A DNA stretch of 64,000 nucleotides from Fermentimonas sp. (GCA_028709385.1 JAQVXD010000001.1:248001-312000); one strand, 5' to 3'. Shown: positions 1 through 8,918, counted from the first letter of the stretch. Numbers and translations: made by a program. The notes: a model not told the origin generated them from the letters alone.

Positions 1-197
1 TGTATTACAGTGCCATCCTGCACATTTACGCGGTTGCCGATCCGTATTGAGTTAACATCACCTCTGAGCACGGCATTGAACCATATACTGCAATCACGGC
101 CTATTTCAACATCTCCTATAATAGTAGCATTGTCTGCAAGATAAGTGTTTTCTCCAATTTTGGGGGTGAAGCCGCGAACTGATTTTACGAGAGCCAT
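1..197 (-). CDS. gamma-class carbonic anhydrase-like hexapeptide protein (5' part only)
   Basis: Only the first 65 codons lie in the window; the gene runs off the left edge. The peptide begins MALVKSVRGF and then shows the repeating hexapeptide pattern of a left-handed beta-helix (TYLADNATIIGDVEIG, then CSIWFNAVLRGDVNSIRIG). The SIWFNAVLRGD stretch is characteristic of the YrdA/PaaY/CaiE gamma-carbonic-anhydrase-like group, which are small trimeric proteins binding a metal through histidines that would lie beyond the edge. The ATG at 195-197 is the only sensible start. Whether it hydrates CO2 cannot be judged because the metal ligands are not visible. Confidence 0.85.
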   Translation of the reverse strand, partial: MALVKSVRGFTPKIGENTYLADNATIIGDVEIGRDCSIWFNAVLRGDVNSIRIGNRVNVQDGTVI

Positions 198-211
198 ATT
201 TTTAAAAATGA

Positions 212-253
212 AGAAGTCGGGGGTGTTTAAATTAAACAAATACCCCGACTTCT
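212..253. terminator. stem-loop terminator after pepP
   Basis: A 10-bp perfect GC-containing stem (213-222 with 243-252, plus A212-T253) encloses a loop that holds a second small stem (225-229 with 233-237). It lies directly behind the pepP stop and before the carbonic anhydrase-like ATG. Read leftwards (pepP direction) it is followed by an A/T-rich stretch with a T-run, as expected for an intrinsic terminator. Confidence 0.7.
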
Positions 254-271
254 GATTATATATTATTTTAG

Positions 272-2062
272 TTAAATAGGTTTGGTTTTATTCTTAAGCC
301 AGGCTTTTTCTTCTTTGCTGAGATGTTTTTTCAACTTTTTATAAACCATTTTGTGGTAATCGTTGAGCCATTTTGTCTCACTTTTTGTTAGAAGTTTCTT
401 TGAAATCGGCTTAGTGTCGATAGGGCAAAGAGTGATAGTCTCGAAGTTATAAAAAGTGCCAAACTCTTCAGACTTCTGATATTCCTGTGTTACTATCAGA
501 TTTTCTATACGTATACCATACTGATTTGCACGATAAACACCCGGTTCGTTAGAGGTAACCATTCCCGGTTTAAGGAGTGTGGGGTTTTCTTCGAGACGTA
601 TATTTTGCGGACCTTCATGAACATTGAGGAAGTGACCGATTCCGTGACCTGTTCCGTGCCAATAGGTAAGACAGTTATCCCAAAGCGCTTTGCGGGCAAG
701 CACATCAAGTTGCGAGCCCCTTGTTCCTTCCGGGTAGATTGCTGTGGCTAAAGCAATGTGTCCTTTAAGTACGTTTGTGTAATCAGCTTTCATCTGCTTG
801 GTGAGCTTACCTGCTGCAACTGTGCGTGTTATGTCTGTTGTGCCGTCTTTGTACTGTCCGCCGGAGTCAATAAGCAGTAACCCTTCCGGTTTTATTGTCA
901 GACAAGTTTCTGGGATCGCATGATAATGAACAATAGCTCCGTTACCTGCATAACCGGCAATTGTTCCGAAACTTTCTCCTACAAACAATTCCTGCTGTGA
1001 GCGATATTCAAGTAGTTTTTCTTCAACCATTACCTCTGTAACCTCGCCCGTAGGTATAGCTTTTTCAAGCCACATATAGAATTTTACAAGAGCAATTCCG
1101 TCCTTGATCATTGCATTACGGAAGCCACTCAGCTCGGTTTGATTCTTAATGCTTTTCATCAGGTCAACCGGAGAGGGGACATCTATTATTTTGCACGAAT
1201 CAGGAAATGTCTGAAGCAATTTCCAGTTAATCTTATTTCCGGTAATACAAACAGAACTGTTTTCAGGAAGATTTGCAACATATTCAAATATATCGTTGTA
1301 TCCGCTTATTTTTATTCCCTGTTCTTTGTATTCAGCTGCTGCCTCTTCGCTTATTTTATCAGGATCGATAAATAATACTGTTTCATTTTCTGAAACGTAA
1401 GCATAAGCAACTGCCACAGGATTATATTCAACATCATTACCTCTCATGTTGAAAGTCCATGCAACAGCATCAAGAGTAACAATGATTATACCGTCAGCCT
1501 CCAGTTTCTTAAGTTCTGCGTTTATACGGTCAATTTTACTTTTGACCGTTTCACCGGCCACTTCAACAGGTAGAGTAAAGATCTGGTTTTTTGGAATTTC
1601 AGGTCTGTCGGTTCGGATAGCAGAAAAAGGATCGAATTCAGTATTCAGATTTATATCTTTAGCCTCCAGTTTATCTTTTAAAGATTTAGCATCTGACGAG
1701 GCATAAACCAGGCCGTCTATACCTACTGTGCCTCCGCTACCCACCTGTTCTATTATCCAGGCAGTCATATCAGGAGTGTCAGGCTGTCCCATTTTAAACA
1801 GATCAAACCCGGTGTCTTTGAGTTCATCAGCAGCCTGAATGAAGTAGCGGGAATCAGTCCAAACTCCTGCCTTGTCTTTAGTGACAACGGCAGTTCCCGC
1901 CGACCCACTAAAGCCGCTTATCCACTTCCTGGATTCCCAGTACTTGGGAGGATATTCACTAAGGTGAGCGTCTGTACTCGGGATTATAAATGCATCAAGA
2001 TTTTTCTCACCCATAAACTGACGCAATGCTTCGAGTCTTTCGGGGATTTCGTTTGTTTTCAT
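272..2062 (-). CDS. pepP: Xaa-Pro aminopeptidase (M24B, aminopeptidase P family)
   Basis: Cytosolic dinuclear-metal peptidase that removes an N-terminal residue preceding proline. The 596-residue length matches the large three-domain form: two creatinase-like N domains (about 1-140 and 150-300) and a pita-bread catalytic domain (about 305-540). All five metal ligands of the M24 family can be placed: D399 (LLIDSG), D410 (TTDITRT), H473 (HGTGHGIGHF), E506 (TSNEPG) and E520 (IRIEN). The HGTGHGIG motif is diagnostic. The gene is alone in its unit, divergent from folB; a TATATTTG-like -7 box on this strand sits near 2090. Complete and not unusual. Confidence 0.95.
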   Translation of the reverse strand: MKTNEIPERLEALRQFMGEKNLDAFIIPSTDAHLSEYPPKYWESRKWISGFSGSAGTAVVTKDKAGVWTDSRYFIQAADELKDTGFDLFKMGQPDTPDMTAWIIEQVGSGGTVGIDGLVYASSDAKSLKDKLEAKDINLNTEFDPFSAIRTDRPEIPKNQIFTLPVEVAGETVKSKIDRINAELKKLEADGIIIVTLDAVAWTFNMRGNDVEYNPVAVAYAYVSENETVLFIDPDKISEEAAAEYKEQGIKISGYNDIFEYVANLPENSSVCITGNKINWKLLQTFPDSCKIIDVPSPVDLMKSIKNQTELSGFRNAMIKDGIALVKFYMWLEKAIPTGEVTEVMVEEKLLEYRSQQELFVGESFGTIAGYAGNGAIVHYHAIPETCLTIKPEGLLLIDSGGQYKDGTTDITRTVAAGKLTKQMKADYTNVLKGHIALATAIYPEGTRGSQLDVLARKALWDNCLTYWHGTGHGIGHFLNVHEGPQNIRLEENPTLLKPGMVTSNEPGVYRANQYGIRIENLIVTQEYQKSEEFGTFYNFETITLCPIDTKPISKKLLTKSETKWLNDYHKMVYKKLKKHLSKEEKAWLKNKTKPI

Positions 2063-2178
2063 ATAAACTTTGATTTAACTCTTAAAACAACAAATATACT
2101 AAAATGTTCTTATATTTGGATTTGAAAAAAGCGGGATAATAAAAGCGGAATGCATACTTCGCGATAAAATAATTAAGA

Positions 2179-2532
2179 ATGAAGACTAAAATTAAACTCT
2201 CCGGCATGAAATTCCACTCTCACCACGGGGTGTTAACGCAGGAGACAATAATAGGAGCTGCCTTTGAGGTGAATGTGCTTATTGAGGCGGATTTAACAAA
2301 TGCGTTTGTTTCTGATAATGTTGAGGATACAATAAATTATGCAGATGTTTATGATCTGATAAAGACTGAAATGAGTGTGCCCTCTAAGTTGCTGGAACAT
2401 ATTGCAGGACGTATCTACAAAAAACTTCTCAATAAATATCCTGAAATAATATCGCTGGAGGTGAGTGTTGCTAAATTGAATCCGCCTGTAGACGGTGAGA
2501 TGGATAAGTCTGAGATAGTGATTAGTAATTAA
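2179..2532 (+). CDS. folB: dihydroneopterin aldolase
   Basis: 117-residue enzyme of tetrahydrofolate synthesis that splits 7,8-dihydroneopterin to 6-hydroxymethyl-dihydropterin and glycolaldehyde. Family length is about 120 residues. Recognised from the N-terminal LSGMKFHSHHGVLTQE segment (the FxxxHGVxxxE signature with the substrate-binding Glu), the central INYADVYDLIK segment and the C-terminal AKLNPPVDG, which stands for the usual KPxAP. A TATATTTG -7 box at 2111-2118 would serve as promoter. The next gene, lptB, starts 46 bp downstream and has its own -7 box, so the two may be transcribed separately. Confidence 0.92.
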   Translation: MKTKIKLSGMKFHSHHGVLTQETIIGAAFEVNVLIEADLTNAFVSDNVEDTINYADVYDLIKTEMSVPSKLLEHIAGRIYKKLLNKYPEIISLEVSVAKLNPPVDGEMDKSEIVISN

Positions 2533-2554
2533 TCTGTAACTGCGAACTTTTTCA

Positions 2555-2562
2555 TATCTTTG
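2555..2562 (+). promoter_or_regulatory. candidate -7 promoter box for lptB
   Basis: TATCTTTG fits the Bacteroidetes TAnnTTTG -7 element and lies 16 bp before the lptB ATG. No convincing -33 TTTG is seen at the usual spacing, so this is a half-supported promoter. Confidence 0.45.
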
Positions 2563-2578
2563 TACAAAATTTCGAGTA

Positions 2579-3412
2579 ATGGAAGATGGTTTCGAAAATA
2601 TAACACCTTCTGATGATTCTGATGAGGTTCAGACCTTAACAGGTCTTGATGCTCCGGATAACGGACGTTTGATGCTGCGCACAGAAAATCTGGTAAAGAA
2701 ATATGGCAAAAGAACTGTGGTCAGTCATGTTTCAATTAACGTGAAGCAGGGCGAGATTGTTGGTCTGCTCGGTCCAAACGGTGCAGGAAAAACAACCACT
2801 TTTTATATGACGGTGGGACTAATCGTTCCTAATGAAGGAGAGATTTTTATCGGTAATGATAATATAACTAAATTCCCGGTATATAAGCGTGCACAGAAAG
2901 GTATCGGTTATCTTGCCCAGGAGGCTTCTATATTCAGGAAGATGACTGTTGAGGACAATATAAAATCGGTACTTGAGTTTACAGATAAAACGCCTCGTGA
3001 GCAGGAAGAGAAACTTGAGAGTCTGATTTCTGAGTTTGGTCTTGAGAAGGTACGCAAGAATCAGGGTGACAGGCTTTCAGGTGGTGAGCGCAGGCGAGCT
3101 GAAATTGCCCGTTGTCTCGCTATTGACCCGAAATTTATAATGCTTGACGAGCCTTTTGCAGGTATCGACCCGATTGCTGTTCAGGATATTCAGTCTATTG
3201 TAGCTCAACTGAAATATAAGAATATCGGTATCCTGATTACAGACCATAATGTTGATGAAACGTTGAGTATTACCGACAGGGCTTACCTGCTGTTTGAAGG
3301 TAAAGTGTTGTTTCAGGGTACTGCAGAAGAGCTGGCAGATAATCCTGTAGTCAGGGAAAAGTATTTGGGACGCGACTTCGAGCTTCGTAAGCGAACATTC
3401 GATACTCATTAA
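2579..3412 (+). CDS. lptB: LPS export ABC transporter ATP-binding protein
   Basis: ATPase of the LptB2FGC complex that extracts lipopolysaccharide from the inner membrane. Visible motifs: Walker [11 protein letters not shown] (65-74), signature [15 protein letters not shown] (166-180), Walker [14 protein letters not shown] with E191 as catalytic base, H-loop H223 (ITDHNV). The ERRRAEIAR form after the signature is typical for LptB rather than other ABC ATPases. The protein has an extra acidic N-terminal tail of about 31 residues before [12 protein letters not shown] (M32), which is where most LptBs begin; an internal start at M32 is possible, but the ATG at 2579 follows the -7 box at a plausible distance. 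Downstream ruvX begins 8 bp after the stop. Confidence 0.93.
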   Translation: MEDGFENITPSDDSDEVQTLTGLDAPDNGRLMLRTENLVKKYGKRTVVSHVSINVKQGEIVGLLGPNGAGKTTTFYMTVGLIVPNEGEIFIGNDNITKFPVYKRAQKGIGYLAQEASIFRKMTVEDNIKSVLEFTDKTPREQEEKLESLISEFGLEKVRKNQGDRLSGGERRRAEIARCLAIDPKFIMLDEPFAGIDPIAVQDIQSIVAQLKYKNIGILITDHNVDETLSITDRAYLLFEGKVLFQGTAEELADNPVVREKYLGRDFELRKRTFDTH

Positions 3413-3419
3413 CTGTTTT

Positions 3420-3836
3420 ATGGCAAGATTGTTATCAATTGATTACGGTAAAAAACGAACCGGTATTGCAGTAAGCGACCCGCTTCAGATTATTGCCAAT
3501 GGCCTTACTACAGTAGAAACTTCCAAATTGTTTGAATTCCTCGATGATTACATTAAGAAAGAGGAGGTTGAGTGTATTGTAGTCGGACTTCCGAAGCAGA
3601 TGAATAATGAGCCGTCTGAGAATATGAAACGGGTAGAGCCGTTTGTGAATCGTTTAAGAAAACTGTATCCCAACATCCCGGTGGAGTATTATGATGAGCG
3701 TTTTTCATCTAAACTTGCTCATCAGGCAATGATTCAGGGTGGATTAAAAAAGAGGGATCGTCAAAATAAAGAGTTAGTAGATGAAATTAGTGCTACCATT
3801 ATCCTTCAGGGATATATGGAGAGTAAAAGAAAATAA
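3420..3836 (+). CDS. ruvX: YqgF/RuvX-type Holliday junction resolvase-like nuclease
   Basis: 138 residues, the normal family length, with an RNase H-like fold. The protein is implicated in 16S rRNA 5'-end maturation in E. coli and was first proposed as a Holliday junction resolvase. Motifs: N-terminal [17 protein letters not shown] with the first catalytic Asp, VVGLPKQMN, the YDERFSS segment with the second acidic site, and C-terminal [14 protein letters not shown] with the third (usually VDxxAAxxIL). It sits between lptB (8 bp) and def (2 bp), so the three are probably one operon. Confidence 0.92.
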   Translation: MARLLSIDYGKKRTGIAVSDPLQIIANGLTTVETSKLFEFLDDYIKKEEVECIVVGLPKQMNNEPSENMKRVEPFVNRLRKLYPNIPVEYYDERFSSKLAHQAMIQGGLKKRDRQNKELVDEISATIILQGYMESKRK

Positions 3837-3838
3837 TT

Positions 3839-4399
3839 ATGATATTACCAATATATATTTACGGGCATCCGATTTTGAGAAAGGTAACTGAGGATATTGA
3901 TCCTGCAACATACCCCAATTTGAAAGAGTTGTTTGAAAATATGTTTGAGACAATGTATAATGCTGAAGGGGTGGGGCTAGCAGGACCGCAGGTCGGGCTG
4001 GAAGACAGAGTTTTCGTGGTGGATTTATCTCCACTTGCTGATGATGACCACCCTGAATTTAAAGATTTCAAGAAGGTGTTTATTAATGCTCATATCACTG
4101 AACGTACAGGTGATGTGGAAATAATTGAAGAGGGTTGTTTGAGTATTCCCGGTATTCATGAGAAAGTGCCCCGTGAGGATGAAATCAGGATTAAATATCT
4201 TGATGAAAACCTGCAACCGCACGACGAGGTTTACAAAGGTTATATGGCAAGGGTTATTCAGCATGAGTATGACCATCTTGATGGTATACTTTTTACCGAT
4301 AAGATATCATTGCTTCGCAAAAGAATGATAAAGGGAAAGTTGACAAATCTTGAGAAAGGAAAAGTTAACTGCGATTACAGAGTGAAAACTATTAGGTAA
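3839..4399 (+). CDS. def: peptide deformylase
   Basis: Removes the N-formyl group from nascent proteins. The three family motifs are all present: [10 protein letters not shown] (44-53), EEGCLSIPG with metal ligand C100, and QHEYDHLDG with ligands H142 and H146 and catalytic E143. 186 residues is normal. Starts 2 bp after ruvX. Its 3' end converges on pgl, with a 12-bp hairpin in between. Confidence 0.96.
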   Translation: MILPIYIYGHPILRKVTEDIDPATYPNLKELFENMFETMYNAEGVGLAGPQVGLEDRVFVVDLSPLADDDHPEFKDFKKVFINAHITERTGDVEIIEEGCLSIPGIHEKVPREDEIRIKYLDENLQPHDEVYKGYMARVIQHEYDHLDGILFTDKISLLRKRMIKGKLTNLEKGKVNCDYRVKTIR

Positions 4400-4403
4400 T
4401 TCG

Positions 4404-4435
4404 AGGTAAGTTAACTGTTGCCTGTTAACTTACCT
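4404..4435. terminator. bidirectional hairpin between def and pgl
   Basis: A perfect 12-bp inverted repeat (4404-4415 and 4424-4435, loop 4416-4423) lies at the junction of two convergent genes and covers the last codons and stop of pgl. No long T-run follows on either side, so it may act as an mRNA 3'-end stabiliser or a weak two-way terminator. Confidence 0.5.
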
Positions 4436-5136
4436 GCTGCCTTCTCATCCAGAAACCATAAAAGTTTATCTGATTCCGGTTGCACCAATGCTGCCGGATA
4501 TTTTTTATCTGACTCTTCAGGATTTTCAATTATCTCCTTGATTTTATCAGCCTTGTTTTCGCCGGTAACTAAAAAAGCAACGTTTTTAGCTGCATTGATT
4601 ACCTTACCTGTCAGACTTACCCTTTTCTGACCAGTCTCAGGGTGAGTTGCAACAATGCAGTTATAGTTGCTGTTCCATAATTCTATTTCGTGCGGAAAAA
4701 TTGATGCTGTATGACCATCATCGCCCATGCCCAAAATGATTATATCGAATGTTGGCACTCCGTTAACTACTTCAATCTCTTGATTTAATAAATCGCCATA
4801 AACCTTTGCTTCGTTTGAAGGGTTGTTTTCTCCCCTGATGCGAAAAATATTTTCCTGAGGAATATTTATATTATTGAACAGGTGATCCATTGTCATTTTA
4901 TAGTTGCTCTCTGCATCACTTGGAGGAACACAACGCTCATCACCCCAAAAGAATTTTATTTTATTCCAGTCTATCTCACTTTCTGGCAGGTCTGACCAGA
5001 AATTGAACAGTGATTTAGGTGTAGATCCTCCTGAAAGGGCTATGGTGATACTTTCTTTATTATTTAATATCTCTTGTAACCATTCAGTAAAAGATTGGTT
5101 TAATTCCTGTAAAGTTTTAAATATTTGAATTTCCAT
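4411..5136 (-). CDS. pgl: 6-phosphogluconolactonase
   Basis: Hydrolyses 6-phosphoglucono-delta-lactone, the step after Zwf in the oxidative pentose phosphate pathway. The SugP-isomerase fold of the NagB/Pgl family is shown by ALSGGSTPKSLF, the FFWGDERCVPPSDAESNY block and ILGMGDDGHTASIFP, all diagnostic. I place the start at the ATG at 5134-5136 (MEIQIFKT, 241 residues); an in-frame TTG at 5157 would add seven residues but is only 3 bp from the zwf stop and adds nothing conserved. Co-transcribed with zwf (24-bp gap). A gnd gene is not adjacent. Confidence 0.93.
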   Translation of the reverse strand: MEIQIFKTLQELNQSFTEWLQEILNNKESITIALSGGSTPKSLFNFWSDLPESEIDWNKIKFFWGDERCVPPSDAESNYKMTMDHLFNNINIPQENIFRIRGENNPSNEAKVYGDLLNQEIEVVNGVPTFDIIILGMGDDGHTASIFPHEIELWNSNYNCIVATHPETGQKRVSLTGKVINAAKNVAFLVTGENKADKIKEIIENPEESDKKYPAALVQPESDKLLWFLDEKAAGKLTGNS

Positions 5137-5160
5137 TTTCTTGTTTTTAGTAGTCAACCA

Positions 5161-6690
5161 TTATAATTCACAATAAAAGCCATCTTCTGCCAGATTCTTG
5201 CATGGATAACGCCATGTGTTTTCTTTACCCTCAATCAGTTCGTCTGCTACATCCGGTCCCCAAGAACCTGAAGGGTATCCGTGAAGTGCTGCATCCTTTT
5301 CATTTTCCCAATAATCCAGTATAGGCTGAACAAACTTCCATGTCTCTTCAACTGCCTCCCCCTGCATGTAAAGCATGTTATCGCCCGACATGCAATCGAG
5401 TATCAAACGTTCATAAGCACTTGGTATATAATGGTCATTAAGATCTGAATAGTGGAAATCCATGTTAACTGATTTCACCTCGTAACCGTTACCAGGCACT
5501 TTCATTCCTGTTTTCAGTAAAATGCCTTCGTCTGGTTGAATTCTGAGGATCAACTGATTGTCAGAGTGTGTGGACTCATCTTCTTGCTTAAACAACTTTT
5601 GCGGGGATGGTCTGAAATGAATAACAACCTCTGAAACATTTGTGGGTAAACGTTTACCGGTTCGGATATAAAAAGGGACACCCTCCCAGCGCCAGTTGTC
5701 AATGAAGATCTTCATGGCGGCGTAGGTTTCTGTCCTCGAGTTTGGTTCTACATTGGGCTCTTCCCTGTAACTCTTGTAATGTTTACCCCTTACTGTCGCT
5801 TCGGTATATTGTCCGCGGATAACATTTTTTCTCAGGTCACTCTTGCTGAATGGACGAAGTGAACGGAAAACTTTCATTTTCTCGTATCTGATATCCTCAG
5901 GTGTTATCTTAGCAGGAGGTTCCATCGCAACCAATGAAAGAACCTGCAGTAAGTGGTTTTGAATCATATCACGCAATGCACCTGCACTTTCATAATATCC
6001 TCCTCTGCCTTCTACACCAATGCTCTCAGCTGCTGTAATCTCTACATGTTTAATAAAGTTCCTGTTCCACAACGGCTCATATATTCCATTTGCAAATCGT
6101 GTAACCATCAGATTTTGAACCGTCTCCTTTCCAAGGTAATGATCGATACGATAAATCTGATCTTCATTAAAGAATTCCAGGAGCTGCCTGTTTAATTCGA
6201 CAGCCGATTGAAGGTCATGTCCGAAAGGCTTCTCGATAATCACTCTGCGAAAGCCTTTCTGTTGTAATGTAAGTCCATGTCCATAAAGATACTTTGGGAT
6301 GGTACTGTATAAAGAAGGAGGTGTTGACAGATAAAATATATAATTTTGTCCCAGATTGAACTTTTTATTTAGTTTATCAAGTTTCTCCTTTACACGGCCA
6401 TACTCTTCTCCTTTGTCTGTATCAATGCTCAGGTAGAAAAGTTTAGACAGGAATCCTTCCATCTTATCGTTGGCAGCATCCTTATAGCTTGCAAACTGCC
6501 GGATTCCTTCTTTCATTTTCTTCCGGAATTTATCATCTGTGAACTGTGTACGGCTGACTCCCAATACAGCGTAACCTTCCGGCAGTGAATCGTTCATGTA
6601 AAGGTCGAATACTGCAGGAATTAACTTTCTGTATGTAAGGTCGCCCGAAGCACCGAAAATTACAAGTGCCTGGTTTATTTTTTTCTTCAT
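5161..6690 (-). CDS. zwf: glucose-6-phosphate 1-dehydrogenase
   Basis: NADP(+)-linked first enzyme of the oxidative pentose phosphate pathway. 509 residues, standard length. N-terminal Rossmann motif IFGASGDLTYRKL (11-23), active-site RIDHYLGKE (181-189) with H184, second catalytic H246 (MIQNHLLQ), and the EKPFG cis-proline segment near 153-157. Divergent from rpsF with about 190 bp between them. It is followed by pgl, an order common in bacteria. Confidence 0.96.
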   Translation of the reverse strand: MKKKINQALVIFGASGDLTYRKLIPAVFDLYMNDSLPEGYAVLGVSRTQFTDDKFRKKMKEGIRQFASYKDAANDKMEGFLSKLFYLSIDTDKGEEYGRVKEKLDKLNKKFNLGQNYIFYLSTPPSLYSTIPKYLYGHGLTLQQKGFRRVIIEKPFGHDLQSAVELNRQLLEFFNEDQIYRIDHYLGKETVQNLMVTRFANGIYEPLWNRNFIKHVEITAAESIGVEGRGGYYESAGALRDMIQNHLLQVLSLVAMEPPAKITPEDIRYEKMKVFRSLRPFSKSDLRKNVIRGQYTEATVRGKHYKSYREEPNVEPNSRTETYAAMKIFIDNWRWEGVPFYIRTGKRLPTNVSEVVIHFRPSPQKLFKQEDESTHSDNQLILRIQPDEGILLKTGMKVPGNGYEVKSVNMDFHYSDLNDHYIPSAYERLILDCMSGDNMLYMQGEAVEETWKFVQPILDYWENEKDAALHGYPSGSWGPDVADELIEGKENTWRYPCKNLAEDGFYCEL

Positions 6691-6803
6691 TCTTTAAAAG
6701 TTGCTTTGATACATAGAAAGAACAAATTTAGCGTGAAAAAGTTGAATGTCCCTTTTTTTTATAAAAATCATACTAACATCATTAAGGTTTTCAGAATTAT
6801 AGC

Positions 6804-6834
6804 TTTGAGGGTAAGATATTTTATCGTATCTTTG
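6804..6834 (+). promoter_or_regulatory. promoter of the rpsF operon
   Basis: TTTG at 6804-6807 and TATCTTTG at 6827-6834, separated by 19 bp, match the Bacteroidetes primary sigma factor consensus (TTTG, N19-21, TAnnTTTG) completely. It lies 50 bp before the rpsF ATG. This is the best textbook promoter in the window and fits a strongly expressed ribosomal operon. Confidence 0.85.
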
Positions 6835-6884
6835 CCGCTCGAAAAATATAGATTCTTTATTAAAACATTAATAGTTAATTAAGT

Positions 6885-7325
6885 ATGAATAATTACGAAA
6901 CCGTTTTCATTTTAACTCCCGTTTTGTCTGATGCTCAGATGAAGGAGACGGTTGAAAAATTCAAGAACCTCCTCACAGATCAAGGAGCCGAGATTGTAAA
7001 TGAAGAAGATTGGGGCTTGAGAAAACTTGCCTACAATATCGACAAAAAAACAACCGGGTTTTACACTTTTCTTGAATTTAAAGCTGACCCTTCAGTTATC
7101 GATAAACTGGAAGTAAATTTCCGTCGCGATGAGCGCGTAGTTCGTTTCCTTACTGTGAAACAGGACAAGTTTGCACATGAGTATGCACTCAAAAGAAGAA
7201 ACAATAAAAGCGGAAAGAAAAAGGAGGCTGACCCTTCTTCAGCAGATAGCAAAAAAAGAAAAGAGAACGTTCGGGTGACTGAGTCAGAGCAACCTGAATT
7301 AACCACTAACGAAAAGGAGGATTAA
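6885..7325 (+). CDS. rpsF: 30S ribosomal protein S6
   Basis: 146 residues. The first about 95 residues are the S6 ferredoxin-like domain, starting [17 protein letters not shown], with [10 protein letters not shown] and [15 protein letters not shown] highly charged Lys/Arg/Ser/Glu-rich tail of about 45 residues follows, as is common in Bacteroidetes S6. First gene of rpsF-rpsR-rplI, 3 bp before rpsR. The ssb gene that separates rpsF and rpsR in many other phyla is absent, which is normal for Bacteroidetes. Confidence 0.96.
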   Translation: MNNYETVFILTPVLSDAQMKETVEKFKNLLTDQGAEIVNEEDWGLRKLAYNIDKKTTGFYTFLEFKADPSVIDKLEVNFRRDERVVRFLTVKQDKFAHEYALKRRNNKSGKKKEADPSSADSKKRKENVRVTESEQPELTTNEKED

Positions 7326-7328
7326 GAA

Positions 7329-7595
7329 ATGGCAAAACAATCAGAAATAAGATATTTAACACCACTATCAGTGGATGTAAAGAAAAAGAAATATTGCCGT
7401 TTCAAAAAGAACGGTATTAAATATATCGATTATAAAGATCCTGAGTTTTTAAAGAAATTCCTGAACGAACAGGGTAAGATATTACCCAGAAGAATCACAG
7501 GAACATCTTTGAAGTTCCAGCGTCGTGTGGCTCAAGCAGTGAAGAGAGCTCGTCATATTGCTCTGCTTCCTTATGTAACAGATTTAATGAAGTAA
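7329..7595 (+). CDS. rpsR: 30S ribosomal protein S18
   Basis: 88 residues, standard. Diagnostic segments are [16 protein letters not shown], the [17 protein letters not shown] block and [16 protein letters not shown]. The start context is a purine-rich AGGAGGATTAAGAA. The gene lies between rpsF and rplI. Confidence 0.97.
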   Translation: MAKQSEIRYLTPLSVDVKKKKYCRFKKNGIKYIDYKDPEFLKKFLNEQGKILPRRITGTSLKFQRRVAQAVKRARHIALLPYVTDLMK

Positions 7596-7609
7596 AGGAG
7601 GAATAAGAG

Positions 7610-8053
7610 ATGGAAGTAATTTTAAAAGAAGATATACATAACCTGGGGTACAAGGATGATTTAGTGAATGTGAGAAAAGGCTATGCACGCAATTTTCTCA
7701 TTCCTCAGGGTAAAGCAATTATTGCCAGTGAGTCTGCAAAGAAAGTTTTAGCTGAAAACCAAAAACAACGTGCACACAAAATTGCACAAATTAAGGCTGA
7801 TGCACAAGCGCTTGCTGATAAAATGGAAGGTGTAACACTTTCAATAGGAGCAAAAACAAGTTCTACCGGAACCATTTTCGGATCTGTAACTAATATCCAG
7901 ATTGCTGATGCGTTGCAAGTAAAAGGATTTGAAATTGACCGTAAGGTGATTCTGATTAAAGATCAGGTAAAAGAAGTAGGAAACTACACTGCTGTAGTTA
8001 AATTACATAAAGAGGTATCTGTTGAGGTTCCATTTGAAGTGGTAGCTGAATAA
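7610..8053 (+). CDS. rplI: 50S ribosomal protein L9
   Basis: 147 residues, standard two-domain L9. N-terminal rRNA-binding domain MEVILKEDIHNLGYKDDLVNV followed by KGYARNFLIPQGKA, then a long helix (about 45-78), then a C-terminal domain with FGSVT. A clear AGGAGG lies about 10 bp before the ATG, unusual in a phylum where Shine-Dalgarno signals are weak. Last gene of the unit, followed by a strong terminator. Confidence 0.97.
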   Translation: MEVILKEDIHNLGYKDDLVNVRKGYARNFLIPQGKAIIASESAKKVLAENQKQRAHKIAQIKADAQALADKMEGVTLSIGAKTSSTGTIFGSVTNIQIADALQVKGFEIDRKVILIKDQVKEVGNYTAVVKLHKEVSVEVPFEVVAE

Positions 8054-8080
8054 CATCAACTCTGCAAAATTTTATTAAAG

Positions 8081-8107
8081 CCCCGGGAAATATTCCGGGG
8101 TTTTTTT
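8081..8107 (+). terminator. intrinsic terminator after rplI
   Basis: GC-rich stem CCCCGG (8081-8086) with CCGGGG (8095-8100), lengthened by A-U pairs outside, followed directly by a run of seven T. Ends the rpsF-rpsR-rplI transcript. Confidence 0.9.
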
Positions 8108-8291
8108 GTAACCTATTGTGATCTTTGCTATGCAATAGAGCCAGAATATTAACACATTAGAGGAACAATCCACAAAGATTTTCAACTTATAGCATCATCA
8201 CAGACTCTAAACATTTTTTAAATATATACGTTATAGTAATTGGATTAAATAATTAAGGCCGGAAACAGGATTCATTTTTTTGTAATGAAGA

Positions 8292-8819
8292 ATGAAGGAA
8301 CAAGAAGTTATTACTCAGCAATATTTTTTGATTTACGCTTCCGTAATTACCGTAGTATTGCTCATTATCTTGTTGTCGGTTTTTGTTTTTTCTTATTTTA
8401 GGAGTGCTAAAAAAAACAGAGGACTTATTGATCTGGTGAGAAACAGATCAGGTTTTTTCAGGAATATAACCCATGAATTTCGCACACCGCTAACTGTCAT
8501 ACTCGGATTTAACAATGAGTTGAAAACAATAACTGATCTTAGTTCCAATGAGTCAAAATCATTTATGGATGCTATTGAAAGGCTTTCCGTAAGCACTTCA
8601 CAGCTTAACAGGAAGCTGACTGCAGTAGCAGGACACTCCCCGTCAAACTTTATAAGCAGACTTCGTATTGAATACGCAAAAACAATGTTGGAGAATGGTG
8701 AAAAACCAATTGGCGAAATTGCCGAAGAGTGTGGATATTACGATCTGGCCTATTTTTCACGAACATTTAAAAAAATGACAAAATTTTCTCCTTCACAATA
8801 TCGTCGTTTACGCCGTTAA
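8292..8819 (+). CDS. minimal membrane-tethered HisKA/AraC regulator (shrunken hybrid two-component protein)
   Basis: 175 residues. Order: short N-terminus, one transmembrane helix (about 12-36), a HisKA phospho-acceptor segment with the H-box FFRNITHEFRTPLT (H61), a linker of about 25 residues, then an AraC-type DNA-binding region from about 95 to the end (TSQLNRKL, then IGEIAEECGYYDLAYFSRTFKK and FSPSQY). In full hybrid two-component systems of Bacteroidetes the same elements are separated by HATPase_c and receiver domains and preceded by a large periplasmic sensor; all of these are missing here, yet the frame stays open. It has its own intergenic space on both sides. Either a remnant of an in-frame deletion or a genuine small regulator. 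Target unknown. Confidence 0.75.
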   Translation: MKEQEVITQQYFLIYASVITVVLLIILLSVFVFSYFRSAKKNRGLIDLVRNRSGFFRNITHEFRTPLTVILGFNNELKTITDLSSNESKSFMDAIERLSVSTSQLNRKLTAVAGHSPSNFISRLRIEYAKTMLENGEKPIGEIAEECGYYDLAYFSRTFKKMTKFSPSQYRRLRR

Positions 8820-8918
8820 TATCATCTGGTTTTTATATACAATATTCACACACATAGATTTCCATGTGTACCATTATAAATAATAAAGACCAGTTTTTAG
8901 ACTTTTAATGTGATAAAA

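Noticed and set aside
1139-1706. Open frames antisense to pepP and similar frames opposite other genes
   Set aside because: They lie wholly opposite well-recognised genes, show no domain and have no promoter; they are shadow frames.
5137-5157. TTG start that would lengthen pgl
   Set aside because: It adds seven unconserved residues and lies 3 bp from the zwf stop; the ATG at 5136 gives the normal start. The same logic was used for pta, argH, parA, the T9SS protease, rnpA, rmlC and rmlB.
8285-8291. Upstream ATG at 8285 as start of the minimal regulator
   Set aside because: It is seven bases upstream and not in frame with the open frame from 8292.
8850-8869. ACACAT/ATGTGT hairpin between the regulator and ackA
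   Set aside because: Only 6 bp, A/T-rich and without a T-run; not listed as a terminator.
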